Shown in pieces: positions 26,065 to 34,877 of a stretch of DNA of 64,000 bases. Source of the stretch: Chitinophaga oryzae (GTDB lineage: Bacteria > Bacteroidota > Bacteroidia > Chitinophagales > Chitinophagaceae); the NCBI RefSeq assembly GCF_012516375.2, contig NZ_CP051204.2, positions 6,200,001-6,264,000 of the forward strand, in the 5' to 3' direction. The position numbers and the translations under genes were made by a program. The notes below the pieces were generated by a model. It saw only the letters and a list, made by a program, of their open reading frames with translations, did no database searches and was not told where the DNA came from. Numbering within the stretch: the stretch's first letter is position 1; each line of letters starts with the position of its first letter.

Positions 26065-26973
26065 TTATTTTGAGCTGATCACTTCATTCAGCAGATACCC
26101 TTTTCCATCAAACAACATGTAGAGTGGCGGCGCCTTATACCAGGGTACGCCGGCTTTGCGGGCATGCGCCTGTATGTGCAGGTGCGGTTCTGTGCTGAAG
26201 CCGGAATTGCCTACGCATCCCAGCGCCTGTCCCTCTCTTACGAACTGCCCTTCGCGCACCACCACGCTGTTCATTTTCAGGTGGCCTGCGAAGAAGTAGC
26301 AGTCGGCCCCTTCCAGTAATACCTGGTTGGTATTTTTCGGGCCTCTGTCCATATTCGGCGGGATATTATCGGGGTTATCGCCATAAGCCCTGCGTACAGT
26401 GCCGTCGCAGGGAGCATATATTGTATCGTTGAAAATCCAGTAGTCGTCCAGCTTACGGGAGAAAACACCTGCAGCGCGGCAGCCGCGGCTGTCCAGTTTC
26501 ACGATGTCCATCGCATAGATGGCGCCGCGCAGGCTGAAGTGGAACACGTTTGTAGGCAGACCTTTACCGCCCTGTAACACGAAGTAGCGGCCCGATTTCA
26601 GCGGGAAAGCCAGCCTGACCGTCTGCGGCGATCCTGTGGTGCCGGTAAAGTACAGCAGGGTGCCCAGCAGGAACACTCCTGTCAGCGCGAGGTTGGCGTG
26701 CCGTTTCCAGGCAGGCAGCGCAGCGCTGACGTGTTTACGTCCAAAAGGCAGCCACATCACACATAATATCATCAGCACGCCAAAAACATATTTGGCGTAA
26801 ACAGAGAGGTACACCCAGGTACCGTACAGGTAGAGGAAAGCGCCCAGCGACAGTCCCAGCAGCAGTGTCGTATATGCGCCGCCGGCCAGCGGGCGCAGAC
26901 CGGCGCGGAATATGAGATAGAGGCTATAGAGCGCCAATGCGAGGGTAATACATAATAACGACCAGATGATCAT
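26065..26973 (-). CDS. Membrane-anchored M23 (LytM-type) peptidase
   Basis: About 302 residues from the ATG at 26973 (MIIWSLLCITLALALYSLYL), which begins at the first of four membrane segments spanning roughly residues 1-135. A periplasmic M23 metallopeptidase domain follows, with the zinc ligands His...Asp in FHFSLRGAIYAMDI and His-x-His in EPHLHIQAHA. IYAPCDGTVRRAYGDN and GQALGCVGNSG are typical of the fold. It may trim peptidoglycan, or may be a degenerate scaffold. A longer start reaching 27081 would overlap the divergent mutase gene; a -7-like GATATTTG lies just upstream of the chosen start. Four spans before an M23 domain is an unusual arrangement. Confidence 0.82.
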   Translation of the reverse strand: MIIWSLLCITLALALYSLYLIFRAGLRPLAGGAYTTLLLGLSLGAFLYLYGTWVYLSVYAKYVFGVLMILCVMWLPFGRKHVSAALPAWKRHANLALTGVFLLGTLLYFTGTTGSPQTVRLAFPLKSGRYFVLQGGKGLPTNVFHFSLRGAIYAMDIVKLDSRGCRAAGVFSRKLDDYWIFNDTIYAPCDGTVRRAYGDNPDNIPPNMDRGPKNTNQVLLEGADCYFFAGHLKMNSVVVREGQFVREGQALGCVGNSGFSTEPHLHIQAHARKAGVPWYKAPPLYMLFDGKGYLLNEVISSK

Positions 26974-27067
26974 AACAAAGCCAGACTTTCCTGCAAATAT
27001 CAATATTTTTCCCGGCGGCGAAGTACCATAATAATTATGTAACATTGCAACGCTAGTTACAACTACC

Positions 27068-28618
27068 ATGGAAAAGATCATTCAAACCGACTCCGGTATT
27101 ACCATCGATCCGCTGTACACCCAGCCGATACCGATGAACGAACAGCCAGGCGTTTACCCGTTCACGCGCGGCATCCATGCCTCCATGTACCGCGACAAAC
27201 TGTGGACCATGCGACAATATGCCGGTTTCAGCACAGCGGAAGAATCCAACAAAAGATACCACTACCTGCTGAGCCAGGGTGTGATGGGCCTCAGCGTGGC
27301 ATTTGACCTGCCCACCCAGATAGGATACGATTCTGATCACGCCATGTCTGAAGGAGAAGTCGGTAAAGTGGGCGTAGCCATCGACTCGCTCGATGACATG
27401 GAGATCCTTTTCAAAGGCATATCGCTGGAACAGATCTCCACTTCCATGACCATCAATGCCACAGGGTTTATCCTGCTGGCGCTTTACATCGCCCTTGCCA
27501 AAAAGCAGGGCGCCGACCTGAAAAAGATTTCCGGTACCATCCAGAACGATATCCTGAAAGAATATGCCGCGCGCGGTACTTTCATCTATCCGCCCAAACC
27601 GTCCATGCGCCTGATCACCGATATATTCGACTACTGCAGCCGGGAAGTGCCCAAGTGGAACACTATCTCCATTTCCGGTTACCATATCCGGGAAGCAGGC
27701 GCCAACGCGGTACAGGAACTCGCTTTTACCCTCTCTAACGGCAAAGCCTATCTGAAGGCGGCACTGGAAAAAGGACTCGATATCAACGTATTTGCCAAAA
27801 GGCTTTCTTTCTTTTTTAACGCACACAACCATCTCTTCGAAGAAGTGGCCAAGTTCCGCGCTGCACGCCGGATGTGGGCCCACATCACCAAAGAGCTGGG
27901 CGCTACAGACCCCAAAGCGCAGATGCTGCGTTTCCATACACAGACCGGCGGCAGCACGCTTACAGCGCAGCAGCCGCATAACAACATCGTACGGGTAGCC
28001 GTGCAAACACTGGCCGCCACCATGGGCGGCACCCAATCACTTCACACCAACGGCTACGATGAAGCCCTCTCCCTCCCTACCGAAGAAGCCGCACGCATCG
28101 CCCTGCGTACGCAACAGATCATCGGTTATGAAAGCGGCGTGGCTGACACGGTAGACCCGCTGGCAGGCTCCTACTATGTGGAAGCGCTGACCAACGAAGT
28201 GGAAAACAAAGCCTGGGACCTCATCCATAAAATAGATGCGATGGGCGGCGCTGTCAGCGCTATCGAACAGGGTTTCGTACAGGATGAAATCGCGCGAAGC
28301 GCTTATCAGTATCAACAACAGGTGGAAAACAACGAGAAAATCATTGTGGGTGTCAACAAATTCGTGGCAACCGACAACCAGCCGCCCGAAGTCTTCCGTA
28401 TCGACGACAGTATCCGCCAGATGCAGTCCGACCGCCTGCAGGCCCTGCGCGCACGCCGCGACAATGAAGCGGCCGCCCAATGCCTGCAGCGTATCAGGGA
28501 AGCGGCGCAAACGACGGAAAACCTGATGCCACTGGTAGTGAATGCTGTAGAAAACTACTGTACTTTAGGGGAGATCGCAGATGCACTCCGCCAGGTATGG
28601 GGAGAATATAAAGCATAA
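27068..28618 (+). CDS. Coenzyme B12-dependent acyl-CoA mutase, large subunit (methylmalonyl-CoA mutase family)
   Basis: 516 residues containing only the substrate-binding TIM-barrel half; the cobalamin-binding half must be encoded elsewhere. Family motifs are [62 protein letters not shown] and [12 protein letters not shown] (the conserved active-site His). By comparison with methylmalonyl-CoA mutase the carboxylate-binding Arg (PSMR) is kept, but the radical-shielding Tyr of RGPYATMY is His here (RGIHASMY). This suggests a dicarboxylic acyl-CoA substrate but perhaps not methylmalonyl-CoA itself. It is transcribed alone, divergent from the M23 gene. Confidence 0.9.
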   Translation: MEKIIQTDSGITIDPLYTQPIPMNEQPGVYPFTRGIHASMYRDKLWTMRQYAGFSTAEESNKRYHYLLSQGVMGLSVAFDLPTQIGYDSDHAMSEGEVGKVGVAIDSLDDMEILFKGISLEQISTSMTINATGFILLALYIALAKKQGADLKKISGTIQNDILKEYAARGTFIYPPKPSMRLITDIFDYCSREVPKWNTISISGYHIREAGANAVQELAFTLSNGKAYLKAALEKGLDINVFAKRLSFFFNAHNHLFEEVAKFRAARRMWAHITKELGATDPKAQMLRFHTQTGGSTLTAQQPHNNIVRVAVQTLAATMGGTQSLHTNGYDEALSLPTEEAARIALRTQQIIGYESGVADTVDPLAGSYYVEALTNEVENKAWDLIHKIDAMGGAVSAIEQGFVQDEIARSAYQYQQQVENNEKIIVGVNKFVATDNQPPEVFRIDDSIRQMQSDRLQALRARRDNEAAAQCLQRIREAAQTTENLMPLVVNAVENYCTLGEIADALRQVWGEYKA

Positions 28619-28619
28619 T

Positions 28620-28746
28620 CAATTACGAATTACAAATTACGAATTACGAATTAGAGAATCTGCTGATGAAAAGGTTATTAAGTAATGGCCCCATAAGGGA
28701 ACCTTTAATTCGTAATTCGTAATTCGTAATTCGTAATTTGTAATTC
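28620..28746. repeat. Family-B palindrome, copy B2
   Basis: The left arm (28620-28653) and right arm (28707-28746) are ATTACGA heptamers in opposite sense. Both arms contain one variant unit, ATTACAA, offset by one repeat. The core contains AAAGGTTATTAAGTAATGG and a closing AACCTTT. It begins directly after the mutase stop codon and precedes the methyltransferase promoter. Confidence 0.9.
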
Positions 28747-28758
28747 ATATTAGATATT

Positions 28759-28766
28759 TATTTTTG
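28759..28766 (+). promoter_or_regulatory. Methyltransferase promoter -7 box TATTTTTG
   Basis: Exact TAnnTTTG element 13 bases before the TTG start codon at 28780. It implies a very short leader. Confidence 0.55.
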
Positions 28767-28779
28767 GGGTCTAAAAAAC

Positions 28780-29673
28780 TTGAACTTGATTTATTACAAT
28801 GGCTGTCCGCTTTGTGGCTCCTCACAAACCCATGAAGCTCTTACCGCTAAAGATTATACTGTATCCAAAGAAACATTTTCTATTTTCCATTGCGGAGGTT
28901 GTGGCGGCCGTTTTACCCAAAACGTGCCCGACAGCCAGCACATAGGCCGGTATTATCAGTCACAGGAATATATTTCCCACTCCGAAACCAAACAGGGGCT
29001 GATCAACCGTTTGTATCACAGCGTCCGTAAGATCACGCTCCGGTCCAAACAGAACTGGGTACGCTCCGCCGCCGGCATGAAGCAGGGCAACCTGCTGGAC
29101 ATCGGCTGCGGCACCGGCGCCTTCCTGCACTACATGCAAACAGGCGGATGGACCGTTACCGGCCTCGAGCCCGATGAAAACGCCCGCCACAATGCTAAAA
29201 CGCTCTATAACATAGACCCGCTTCCCATAGACCGGCTCTTTCAGTTGCCTGCCGGTCAGTATGATGCCATCACCATGTGGCATGTGCTGGAACACGTACA
29301 TGAGCTGCACGCCTACCTGGACCGCATCCGCGAGCTGCTGAAGCCCGGCGGCACCCTGCTGATAGCCGTGCCCAACTACACCTCTTCCGATGCAGACCAC
29401 TACGGAGCGTATTGGGCCGCCTATGACGTGCCCCGTCACCTTTACCACTTCTCTCCTGCTTCTATGGAGCGGCTGCTGCGTCAGCACAACATCAGGCTGA
29501 TCAAAAAACATCCGATGGTGTTCGACGGCTTCTATGTAAGCCTGCTGAGCGAGAAATACAAAACCGGCAAAAGCCGGCTGTTTGCGGGATTCTTCCATGG
29601 TTTCCGGTCTTACCGGAAAGGGCTGAAAAACGTGGACCAGTGCAGTTCTATTGTGTATGAATGTAAATTATAA
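28780..29673 (+). CDS. SAM-dependent methyltransferase with N-terminal zinc ribbon
   Basis: 297 residues. The N-terminus has four cysteines in two knuckles (Cys9, Cys12, Cys38, Cys41), a likely zinc ribbon. The class I methyltransferase fold follows, with motif I LLDIGCGTGAFL (Asp107-Gly113), the acidic loop GLEPDENAR, and post-motif HVLEHVHELHAYLDRI and LKPGGTLLIAVPNY. The start is TTG: no in-frame ATG precedes the zinc ribbon, and a -7 box sits 13 bases upstream. This layout is common for enzymes modifying sugars or lipids of the envelope, but the substrate cannot be read from the sequence. It stands alone, ending exactly at the C1 palindrome. Confidence 0.87.
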   Translation: MNLIYYNGCPLCGSSQTHEALTAKDYTVSKETFSIFHCGGCGGRFTQNVPDSQHIGRYYQSQEYISHSETKQGLINRLYHSVRKITLRSKQNWVRSAAGMKQGNLLDIGCGTGAFLHYMQTGGWTVTGLEPDENARHNAKTLYNIDPLPIDRLFQLPAGQYDAITMWHVLEHVHELHAYLDRIRELLKPGGTLLIAVPNYTSSDADHYGAYWAAYDVPRHLYHFSPASMERLLRQHNIRLIKKHPMVFDGFYVSLLSEKYKTGKSRLFAGFFHGFRSYRKGLKNVDQCSSIVYECKL

Positions 29674-29863
29674 TCACGCGCAAAGGCGTCACGCAAAGGC
29701 GCTAAGCAGCAAAGAGCGCAAAGAGAATAAATAAGAAACAAAGAAAGCAAAGGAGCGAAGACCAATTCGATTTGATCTTCGCTCCTTTGCTTTCTTACTA
29801 ATCTTATTAAAACTTTGCGCTCTTTGCTGCTTAGCGCCTTTGCGTGACGCCTTTGCGTGATTA
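29671..29863. repeat. Family-C palindrome (GCAAAGNC octamers), copy C1
   Basis: The arms of about 50 bp (GCAAAGGC, GCTAAGCA, GCAAAGAGC...) are inverted copies differing by a 2-base insertion. The core is a 19-bp stem GAAAGCAAAGGAGCGAAGA and its complement around 14 bases. The palindrome runs stop codon to stop codon: the TAA of the methyltransferase and the TAA of the convergent S46 peptidase are themselves part of the arms. Confidence 0.9.
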
Positions 29864-32026
29864 CTTCACCAGTTTCATTTCATCCACCAGGCGTGTGCAG
29901 CCGGCGTATTTGTCTACAATAAACAGTACGTACCGGATATCCACCATGATGTTACGGCAGATGGACGGGTCGTAGTTGATGTCGCTCATGGTACCTTCCC
30001 AGGTACGGTCGAAGTTAAGGCCGATCAGGTGACCATTGGCGTCCAGCGCGGGGCTGCCGGAGTTGCCGCCGGTCGTATGGTTGCTGGCGATAAAACACAC
30101 CGGCATTTTTCCGTTGACACCATAGCGGCCATAGTCTTTGTTTTTATACAGTTCAATCAGTTTGGCAGGCACATCGAATTCATAATCGCCGGGCACGTAT
30201 TTTTCCATGACGCCGTCGAGGTAAGTGTAGAAATCATAATGAATGGCGTCGCGGGGGTTGTAACCGTCTACTTTACCGTAGGTGACGCGCAGCGTGCTGT
30301 TGGCATCCGGGTAGAAACGTTTTTTTCCTGCCATCACGTCCATCTGTGCCTGCATATAGGTGCGCTGCAGGTTGTTGATGCTGCTTTGCAGATCGTTCAC
30401 CGGTTTGCTGACATTGTCCACAAAGCCTTTGCGCATCGCCATGATAAGGCGGGTGCCCGGGTCTTTCCACATCTGGGCCACTACAGCGTTGTACGGCTGC
30501 TGTACAAATGCTTTGAGTTTTTCCAGGGAAGTGAGGGCAGACACGCCATAGATTTTATCGGCCAGCGCGCGGCTGTCGTTGTTGTTTTCCGCGCAGATCT
30601 GAGCGTATTCCGCACCTGCATACTGCTTCGGTACGCCTTTAGCGTATATCTCCAGCAGCCTTACGCTCACGTCGTGATCTACCTGTGCGTTGTAGTTTTT
30701 ATAAAACGGCTGCATAGATTCCAGGAACTGCTGGCGCAGCGTTTCGTATTGTCCTTCTCCTTTATCGCGCACATCTCCGAGGAAACTGATCAGGCGGTCG
30801 CCGGCGGTGAAGAGCTCCACGTTTCTCACCAGTTCGCTGTAGTAGTCGCGGGTCTGGGCGTAAGGGCGGATACGGCGGTACATTTCATTCAGGGAATCCA
30901 GTACGCCGCTGTACTTCACTTTCAGTTCAGGGTCGGCGTTCAGCAGTTCGCGGTAGCTGGCTTCATACTGTTCTTTTTTATCGATACCGCGCGTTTGTTT
31001 AACGCCCAGCATTTCGCCTTTCCATTTCTTCCAGGCGTTGGCCGTATTGGCGTATTTAGCGGCATACTGTATTTTGATCTGCTCGTCTTTACGCATATAG
31101 CCGTCGATCACTTCGAGGGCCGCGTCGCGCATGCCTACCTTAGCGGGGTCCAGCGCGTCTACCGTCAGTTTTACGGCTTCAGAGGGCAGGTATTCGGTGG
31201 TACGGCCGGGGAAACCGAGCACCATGGTAAAATCGTTTTGTTTTACGCCTTTCAGGGAAACAGGCAGGAAATATTTAGGGGAGAGCGGCACGTTATCCTG
31301 CGAATATGGCGCAGGGCGACCGTCTTTGCCCGCGTAGATGCGGAACATGGAGAAGTCGCCGGTATGGCGGGGCCATACCCAGTTGTCCGTATCGGAGCCG
31401 AATTTACCGATGGAAGAAGGCGGTGCGCCTACGAGGCGAACGTCGTTGAAGGTTTCCGTAACAAACAGGAAGTATTGGTTGCCTTCATAAAAAGGTTTGA
31501 TCATGGTTTCCTGCCAGGATTCCTTACGGGCGTTCTGGCGGATTTCGTGCAGGCGTTTGTCGATGGCCGACTGGCGCTCGCGTTCGTTCATACCGGGTTT
31601 TACGTCCTGTAAAGCGGCTTTGGTCACGTCGTCGATCCGAACGATGAAGGTGACAAACAGGCCGGGGTTGCGCAGTTCTTCTGCAGCTGTTTTGGCCCAG
31701 AAACCGTTTTGCAGGAAGTTGTTCTGCAGGGAAGAATGTTTCTGGATAGACTCATAACCGCAGTGGTGGTTGGTCAGGATGAGGCCCTGTGAAGAGATCA
31801 CCTCTGCCGTACAAAAGCCCCCGAAGCTGACGATGGCGTCTTTCAGGCTGCCTTTGTTGATATTGTAGATATCCGACGCACTGATTTTCATCCCCATTCC
31901 TTTCATCTCTTTCTCATTGAGGCCGGACAGCAGTTGAGGTAACCACATCCCTTCCGTGGCATAAGTCAGCTGAGAAAGCAGCAGGAGTGCTGCCAGCATC
32001 AGCGGCTTCACGATTCGTTGCAACAT
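29861..32026 (-). CDS. S46 family dipeptidyl-peptidase (DPP11-like)
   Basis: 721 residues with signal peptide MLQRIVKPLMLAALLLLSQLTYA. S46 enzymes remove dipeptides from oligopeptides in the periplasm. The catalytic serine is Ser656 in HTTGGNSGSPALD, the histidine is in LTNHHCGYESI (His87 or His88), and the aspartate is in DTDNWVWPRHTGDFSMF. Arg674 in GLNFDRTWEG sits where DPP11 has the arginine that selects Asp/Glu at P1, while DPP7 has Gly there. I therefore favour acidic-residue specificity. Such enzymes feed peptides to asaccharolytic growth. It is transcribed alone, divergent from the kinase gene. Confidence 0.93.
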   Translation of the reverse strand: MLQRIVKPLMLAALLLLSQLTYATEGMWLPQLLSGLNEKEMKGMGMKISASDIYNINKGSLKDAIVSFGGFCTAEVISSQGLILTNHHCGYESIQKHSSLQNNFLQNGFWAKTAAEELRNPGLFVTFIVRIDDVTKAALQDVKPGMNERERQSAIDKRLHEIRQNARKESWQETMIKPFYEGNQYFLFVTETFNDVRLVGAPPSSIGKFGSDTDNWVWPRHTGDFSMFRIYAGKDGRPAPYSQDNVPLSPKYFLPVSLKGVKQNDFTMVLGFPGRTTEYLPSEAVKLTVDALDPAKVGMRDAALEVIDGYMRKDEQIKIQYAAKYANTANAWKKWKGEMLGVKQTRGIDKKEQYEASYRELLNADPELKVKYSGVLDSLNEMYRRIRPYAQTRDYYSELVRNVELFTAGDRLISFLGDVRDKGEGQYETLRQQFLESMQPFYKNYNAQVDHDVSVRLLEIYAKGVPKQYAGAEYAQICAENNNDSRALADKIYGVSALTSLEKLKAFVQQPYNAVVAQMWKDPGTRLIMAMRKGFVDNVSKPVNDLQSSINNLQRTYMQAQMDVMAGKKRFYPDANSTLRVTYGKVDGYNPRDAIHYDFYTYLDGVMEKYVPGDYEFDVPAKLIELYKNKDYGRYGVNGKMPVCFIASNHTTGGNSGSPALDANGHLIGLNFDRTWEGTMSDINYDPSICRNIMVDIRYVLFIVDKYAGCTRLVDEMKLVK

Positions 32027-32197
32027 ATCTGATATTCTTTTTATAGAACCGGCAATTTACTACAATTCGGGCAGGCATGGAAGGATAAACCTGTGTTTCT
32101 GCGGATTCATCGACATAAAGGCCGTATTGACAGAGAAGTGTTGCGATAAACAGTGGAATTGGCGCATATTGGAGGCAATTCCGAATATCTGTTGAGC

Positions 32198-32974
32198 ATG
32201 TTCCGGTCAAAGTTAATGGTCTTAATGCTGCATATCACCGGTTGGGCGATATGTATGAGCCTTCCGTTGCTTTTCATTCGGGGGCAGTACTGGTACAATC
32301 ATGTGCTGGCGGTGGTTTTGTCGGTAGTCCTAAGCGTGGCTATTGAGGTCACCAGCCACCGGTGGCGCTTATCGGAGCAGGCCCTGTACAGTAAGGCACT
32401 CAAAGCTGCGGCGGAGTTGTCTTTTTTAAAGGCGCAGCTGCAGCCGCATTTCCTTTTTAATACGCTGAACAACATCTATTCGCTGGCGATGTCGCAGCAT
32501 GAACATACGGCCGCCAGCATCCTGAAATTATCCAACATGATGCGGTATGCCACGACGGATACCAGGCATGATTTTGTGTTGCTGCAACGGGAAATAGAGT
32601 GCATACACGACTATATCGACCTGCAGCGGTTGCGGCTGACTTCCCGCACCATGGTGAGATTTTCCGTTTCCGGCAGTCCGGGCATCAAGTGTATTGCGCC
32701 CATGCTGTTATTGCCTTTCCTTGAAAACGCTTTCCAGCATGGTGTCAGCACGCAGGAGCCTTCCGAAATAGTGGTGCATTTACAGGCTACCGACAGTTGT
32801 ATCCGCTTTTATTGCAGCAACCGGCAATTTCCGGCAACAATGGATGAAAGTGCGGCCGCGGCGGATATCCTTCACGCGCGCGAGCGGCTGCAGCAGTTGT
32901 ATCCCCACCGGCACCGGCTGCAGATACGGGAAGACAACGGCATGCATGTGGTGAAGCTCTCGCTGGACATCTAA
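32198..32974 (+). CDS. LytS-type sensor histidine kinase, short and partly degenerate
   Basis: About 258 residues from ATG 32198 (a GTG at 32153 would add 15). There are two membrane segments (MVLMLHITGWAICMSLPLLF and about 25 residues later VLAVVLSVVLSVAI) where relatives usually have four or more. The His_kinase domain has the phospho-acceptor in LKAQLQPHFLFNTLNNIYSLA and an intact N-box in LLPFLENAFQHG. The ATP-lid region reads SAAAADILHARERLQQLY, so the usual G-x-G-I-G-L is lost. No LytTR response regulator gene is adjacent; the next gene converges on it and overlaps its stop codon. It may act as a reduced kinase or a binding partner only. Confidence 0.85.
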   Translation: MFRSKLMVLMLHITGWAICMSLPLLFIRGQYWYNHVLAVVLSVVLSVAIEVTSHRWRLSEQALYSKALKAAAELSFLKAQLQPHFLFNTLNNIYSLAMSQHEHTAASILKLSNMMRYATTDTRHDFVLLQREIECIHDYIDLQRLRLTSRTMVRFSVSGSPGIKCIAPMLLLPFLENAFQHGVSTQEPSEIVVHLQATDSCIRFYCSNRQFPATMDESAAAADILHARERLQQLYPHRHRLQIREDNGMHVVKLSLDI

Positions 32975-33786
32975 CGGGCGTAGAGATTTCTTAATGCGAT
33001 GATATCATTGGAGTTAAACGGACGGTTACCACCATTGGAGCAGGCCAGCATCCAGGAATTGGGGTCGGGGCCTGTAGGCGTGCCGGGGATCCATATGGGA
33101 GTAATATCTTCACGGACCGGGGAACCGCCACAGCTAAAAGAGCGGTCCATATAGTCTGTGTGATGCATCCCGAGGCAGTGCCCCATTTCATGCTGAATGA
33201 TGGATCCTGCGTACAATACATTAGGATTGTATCCGAAAGCCGCAGTATTGGTGTTTAGCTTAATGGACGAATACGGGTTGCCGGCGGTGGGGAAACCGGA
33301 ATAAGCGTAAGACACCTGGCCATTGACCGGAGCCTGATTATAGCCTTCAACGGTGATGCCGGCCGTTCCGCTGGCAATACGTGAAAAACGGATACGCAGG
33401 CCCAGGCTGTTATAACGCCTGATGGCTGTATCTACTCCGGCTACGAAAGCAGGGCCAAGTCCTACTATCTTTACAGTAATAGTGCGGGGCAATCCTGTCA
33501 CCAGGTTACCGGACCGGTATTGCTCTACCTGCCCTACCCGTAAAGCGGTAATACTCATCTTTTCTTTCAGTTGAGCTGCGGTCAGCAGGATATCCCCTTC
33601 CACGATATAACCTTCTGTTGTTTTCAGCACATTGTCAGTGCTGAAGCCAAGGGCTTTTATCTGCGCCAGCACTTCATCGGTAACAGGCTGGGGAGGCGCC
33701 TCTTGTCTGTCATTTTTACTACAGGAAGACATCATGATACCTGCGGCCAGGCAGGCGATTACGGCGAGCATTTGTTTTTTCATCAT
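32971..33786 (-). CDS. HEIGH-type metalloprotease lipoprotein, paralogue 1
   Basis: 271 residues. The signal peptide MMKKQMLAVIACLAAGIMMSSC has lipid cysteine Cys22. A pro-segment (about 34-75) contains VTDEVLAQIKALGFSTDNV and VEGDILLTAAQL. The metzincin-like catalytic motif is H199-E-M-G-H203-C-L-G206-M-H-H209, followed by a Met (YMDRSF) that may be the Met-turn. This fits the dual-action HEIGH metallopeptidase (M57) family. Two close paralogues lie at 34053 and 38280. A paired direct repeat at 33885-33919 lies about 100 bp upstream in all three. It lacks the GDGGVGA insertion before IPGTPTGP that the other two have. Its stop codon overlaps that of the kinase. Confidence 0.9.
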   Translation of the reverse strand: MMKKQMLAVIACLAAGIMMSSCSKNDRQEAPPQPVTDEVLAQIKALGFSTDNVLKTTEGYIVEGDILLTAAQLKEKMSITALRVGQVEQYRSGNLVTGLPRTITVKIVGLGPAFVAGVDTAIRRYNSLGLRIRFSRIASGTAGITVEGYNQAPVNGQVSYAYSGFPTAGNPYSSIKLNTNTAAFGYNPNVLYAGSIIQHEMGHCLGMHHTDYMDRSFSCGGSPVREDITPIWIPGTPTGPDPNSWMLACSNGGNRPFNSNDIIALRNLYAR

Positions 33787-33884
33787 TGCAGATTTTGGTT
33801 AAAAAGAAAAATATTTCTTTTTCCGGCAGCAGGATGCAGCCGGTACATGAATGACAGACTATAAAAACATGATGCTTCTCTGCA

Positions 33885-33919
33885 GGGCAACGTTACGAAG
33901 GGAATGGGCAATGCTACCA
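33885..33919 (-). promoter_or_regulatory. Paired direct repeat upstream of HEIGH protease 1
   Basis: Two 14-base units, GGGCAACGTTACGA and GGGCAATGCTACCA, start 21 bp apart on the plus strand. The same arrangement at 22 bp occurs upstream of the two paralogues at nearly the same distance from the start codon. It is a candidate operator; the binding protein is unknown. Confidence 0.55.
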
Positions 33920-33988
33920 ACAAACAACAGATGGCATGATGTTACACCTGCAAAAGTAGGTGCTTTCAGTGCTCTCTCTTTGCAGACA

Positions 33989-34027
33989 CAAAACAGCGCA
34001 GATGCCATTTTCAGGCACCTGCGCTGT
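33989..34027 (-). terminator. Terminator of HEIGH protease 2
   Basis: Stem ACAGCGCAG-TGCC paired with GGCA-CTGCGCTGT around ATTTTCA, with TTTT on the minus strand after the stem. It lies 26 bases past the stop codon of the gene at 34053-34877. Confidence 0.85.
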
Positions 34028-34052
34028 AAGTTAAATGATTTCGTATTCCTGA

Positions 34053-34877
34053 TTAGTGGTACAGATAATTTAAAGCAATGATGTCATTGGCGTTAAATGT
34101 ACGGTTACCACCATTGGAGCAGGCCAGCATCCAGGAGTTGGCATCCGGTCCGGTAGGAGTGCCGGGGATATTGATGGCGCCTACGCCGCCGTCGCCTTCA
34201 TTCACAGCAGAACCGCCGCAGCTGTAGGAACGGTCCATATAGTCTGTGTGGCGCATCCCGATACAATGGCCCAGCTCATGCTGGATAACAGATCCTACGT
34301 AAAGAACGTTGGGGTTGGAACCATACGCGTACTGATTGGTGTTCATCTTGATAGTGCTGTAGGGATTACCGTTGCTGGTAGGGAAACCGGCAGAACCCAA
34401 TGTAATATAACCACCGCTGGGGCCCTGGTTAAAGCCTCTGATAGTGATATTGGCAGAGCCGCTGGTAATACGCTGGAAGGTAATACGCAGGCCCAGTCTG
34501 TTGTAACGGGCGATAGCCGTATCTGCGCCAGCGATAAAAGCAGGGCCCAGATTGGTTACCTTAATGGTGACAACGCGGGGCAGTGCTGTTACCAGGTTAT
34601 TGGTGCGATACTGTTCACTTTCGGCAACACGTAAGGTAGGAGTACTAACTTTTTCTTTCAGTTGTTCTGCGGTCAACAGGATATCGCCTTCCACGAGGTA
34701 TCCGTCTTCTGTTTTTCTTACATTGTCGGTGCTGAAGCCATTGGCTTTTATCTGTGCCAGTACTTCATCGGAAACAGGATTGGGTTGTGCTTCCTGTTGT
34801 TGTTTGTCATTTTTGTTACAGGATGAAATCAGGAAACCTGCTGCCAGACAGGCAATTACGGCGATTTGTTTTTTCAT
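34053..34877 (-). CDS. HEIGH-type metalloprotease lipoprotein, paralogue 2
   Basis: 274 residues from MKKQIAVIACLAAGFLISSC (lipid cysteine near residue 20). An upstream in-frame ATG at 34973 would place 32 unrelated residues before the signal peptide and is rejected. It has the same layout as paralogue 1: pro-segment with VSDEVLAQIKANGFSTDNV, catalytic HELGHCIGMRHTDYMDRSYSCGG, and C-terminal PTGPDANSWMLACSNGGNRTFNANDIIAL. It carries an extra EGDGGVGAINIPG loop. It is closer to paralogue 3 than to paralogue 1. The upstream region to 35312 is duplicated in paralogue 3. The subtilase gene diverges from it across 522 bp. Confidence 0.9.
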   Translation of the reverse strand: MKKQIAVIACLAAGFLISSCNKNDKQQQEAQPNPVSDEVLAQIKANGFSTDNVRKTEDGYLVEGDILLTAEQLKEKVSTPTLRVAESEQYRTNNLVTALPRVVTIKVTNLGPAFIAGADTAIARYNRLGLRITFQRITSGSANITIRGFNQGPSGGYITLGSAGFPTSNGNPYSTIKMNTNQYAYGSNPNVLYVGSVIQHELGHCIGMRHTDYMDRSYSCGGSAVNEGDGGVGAINIPGTPTGPDANSWMLACSNGGNRTFNANDIIALNYLYH

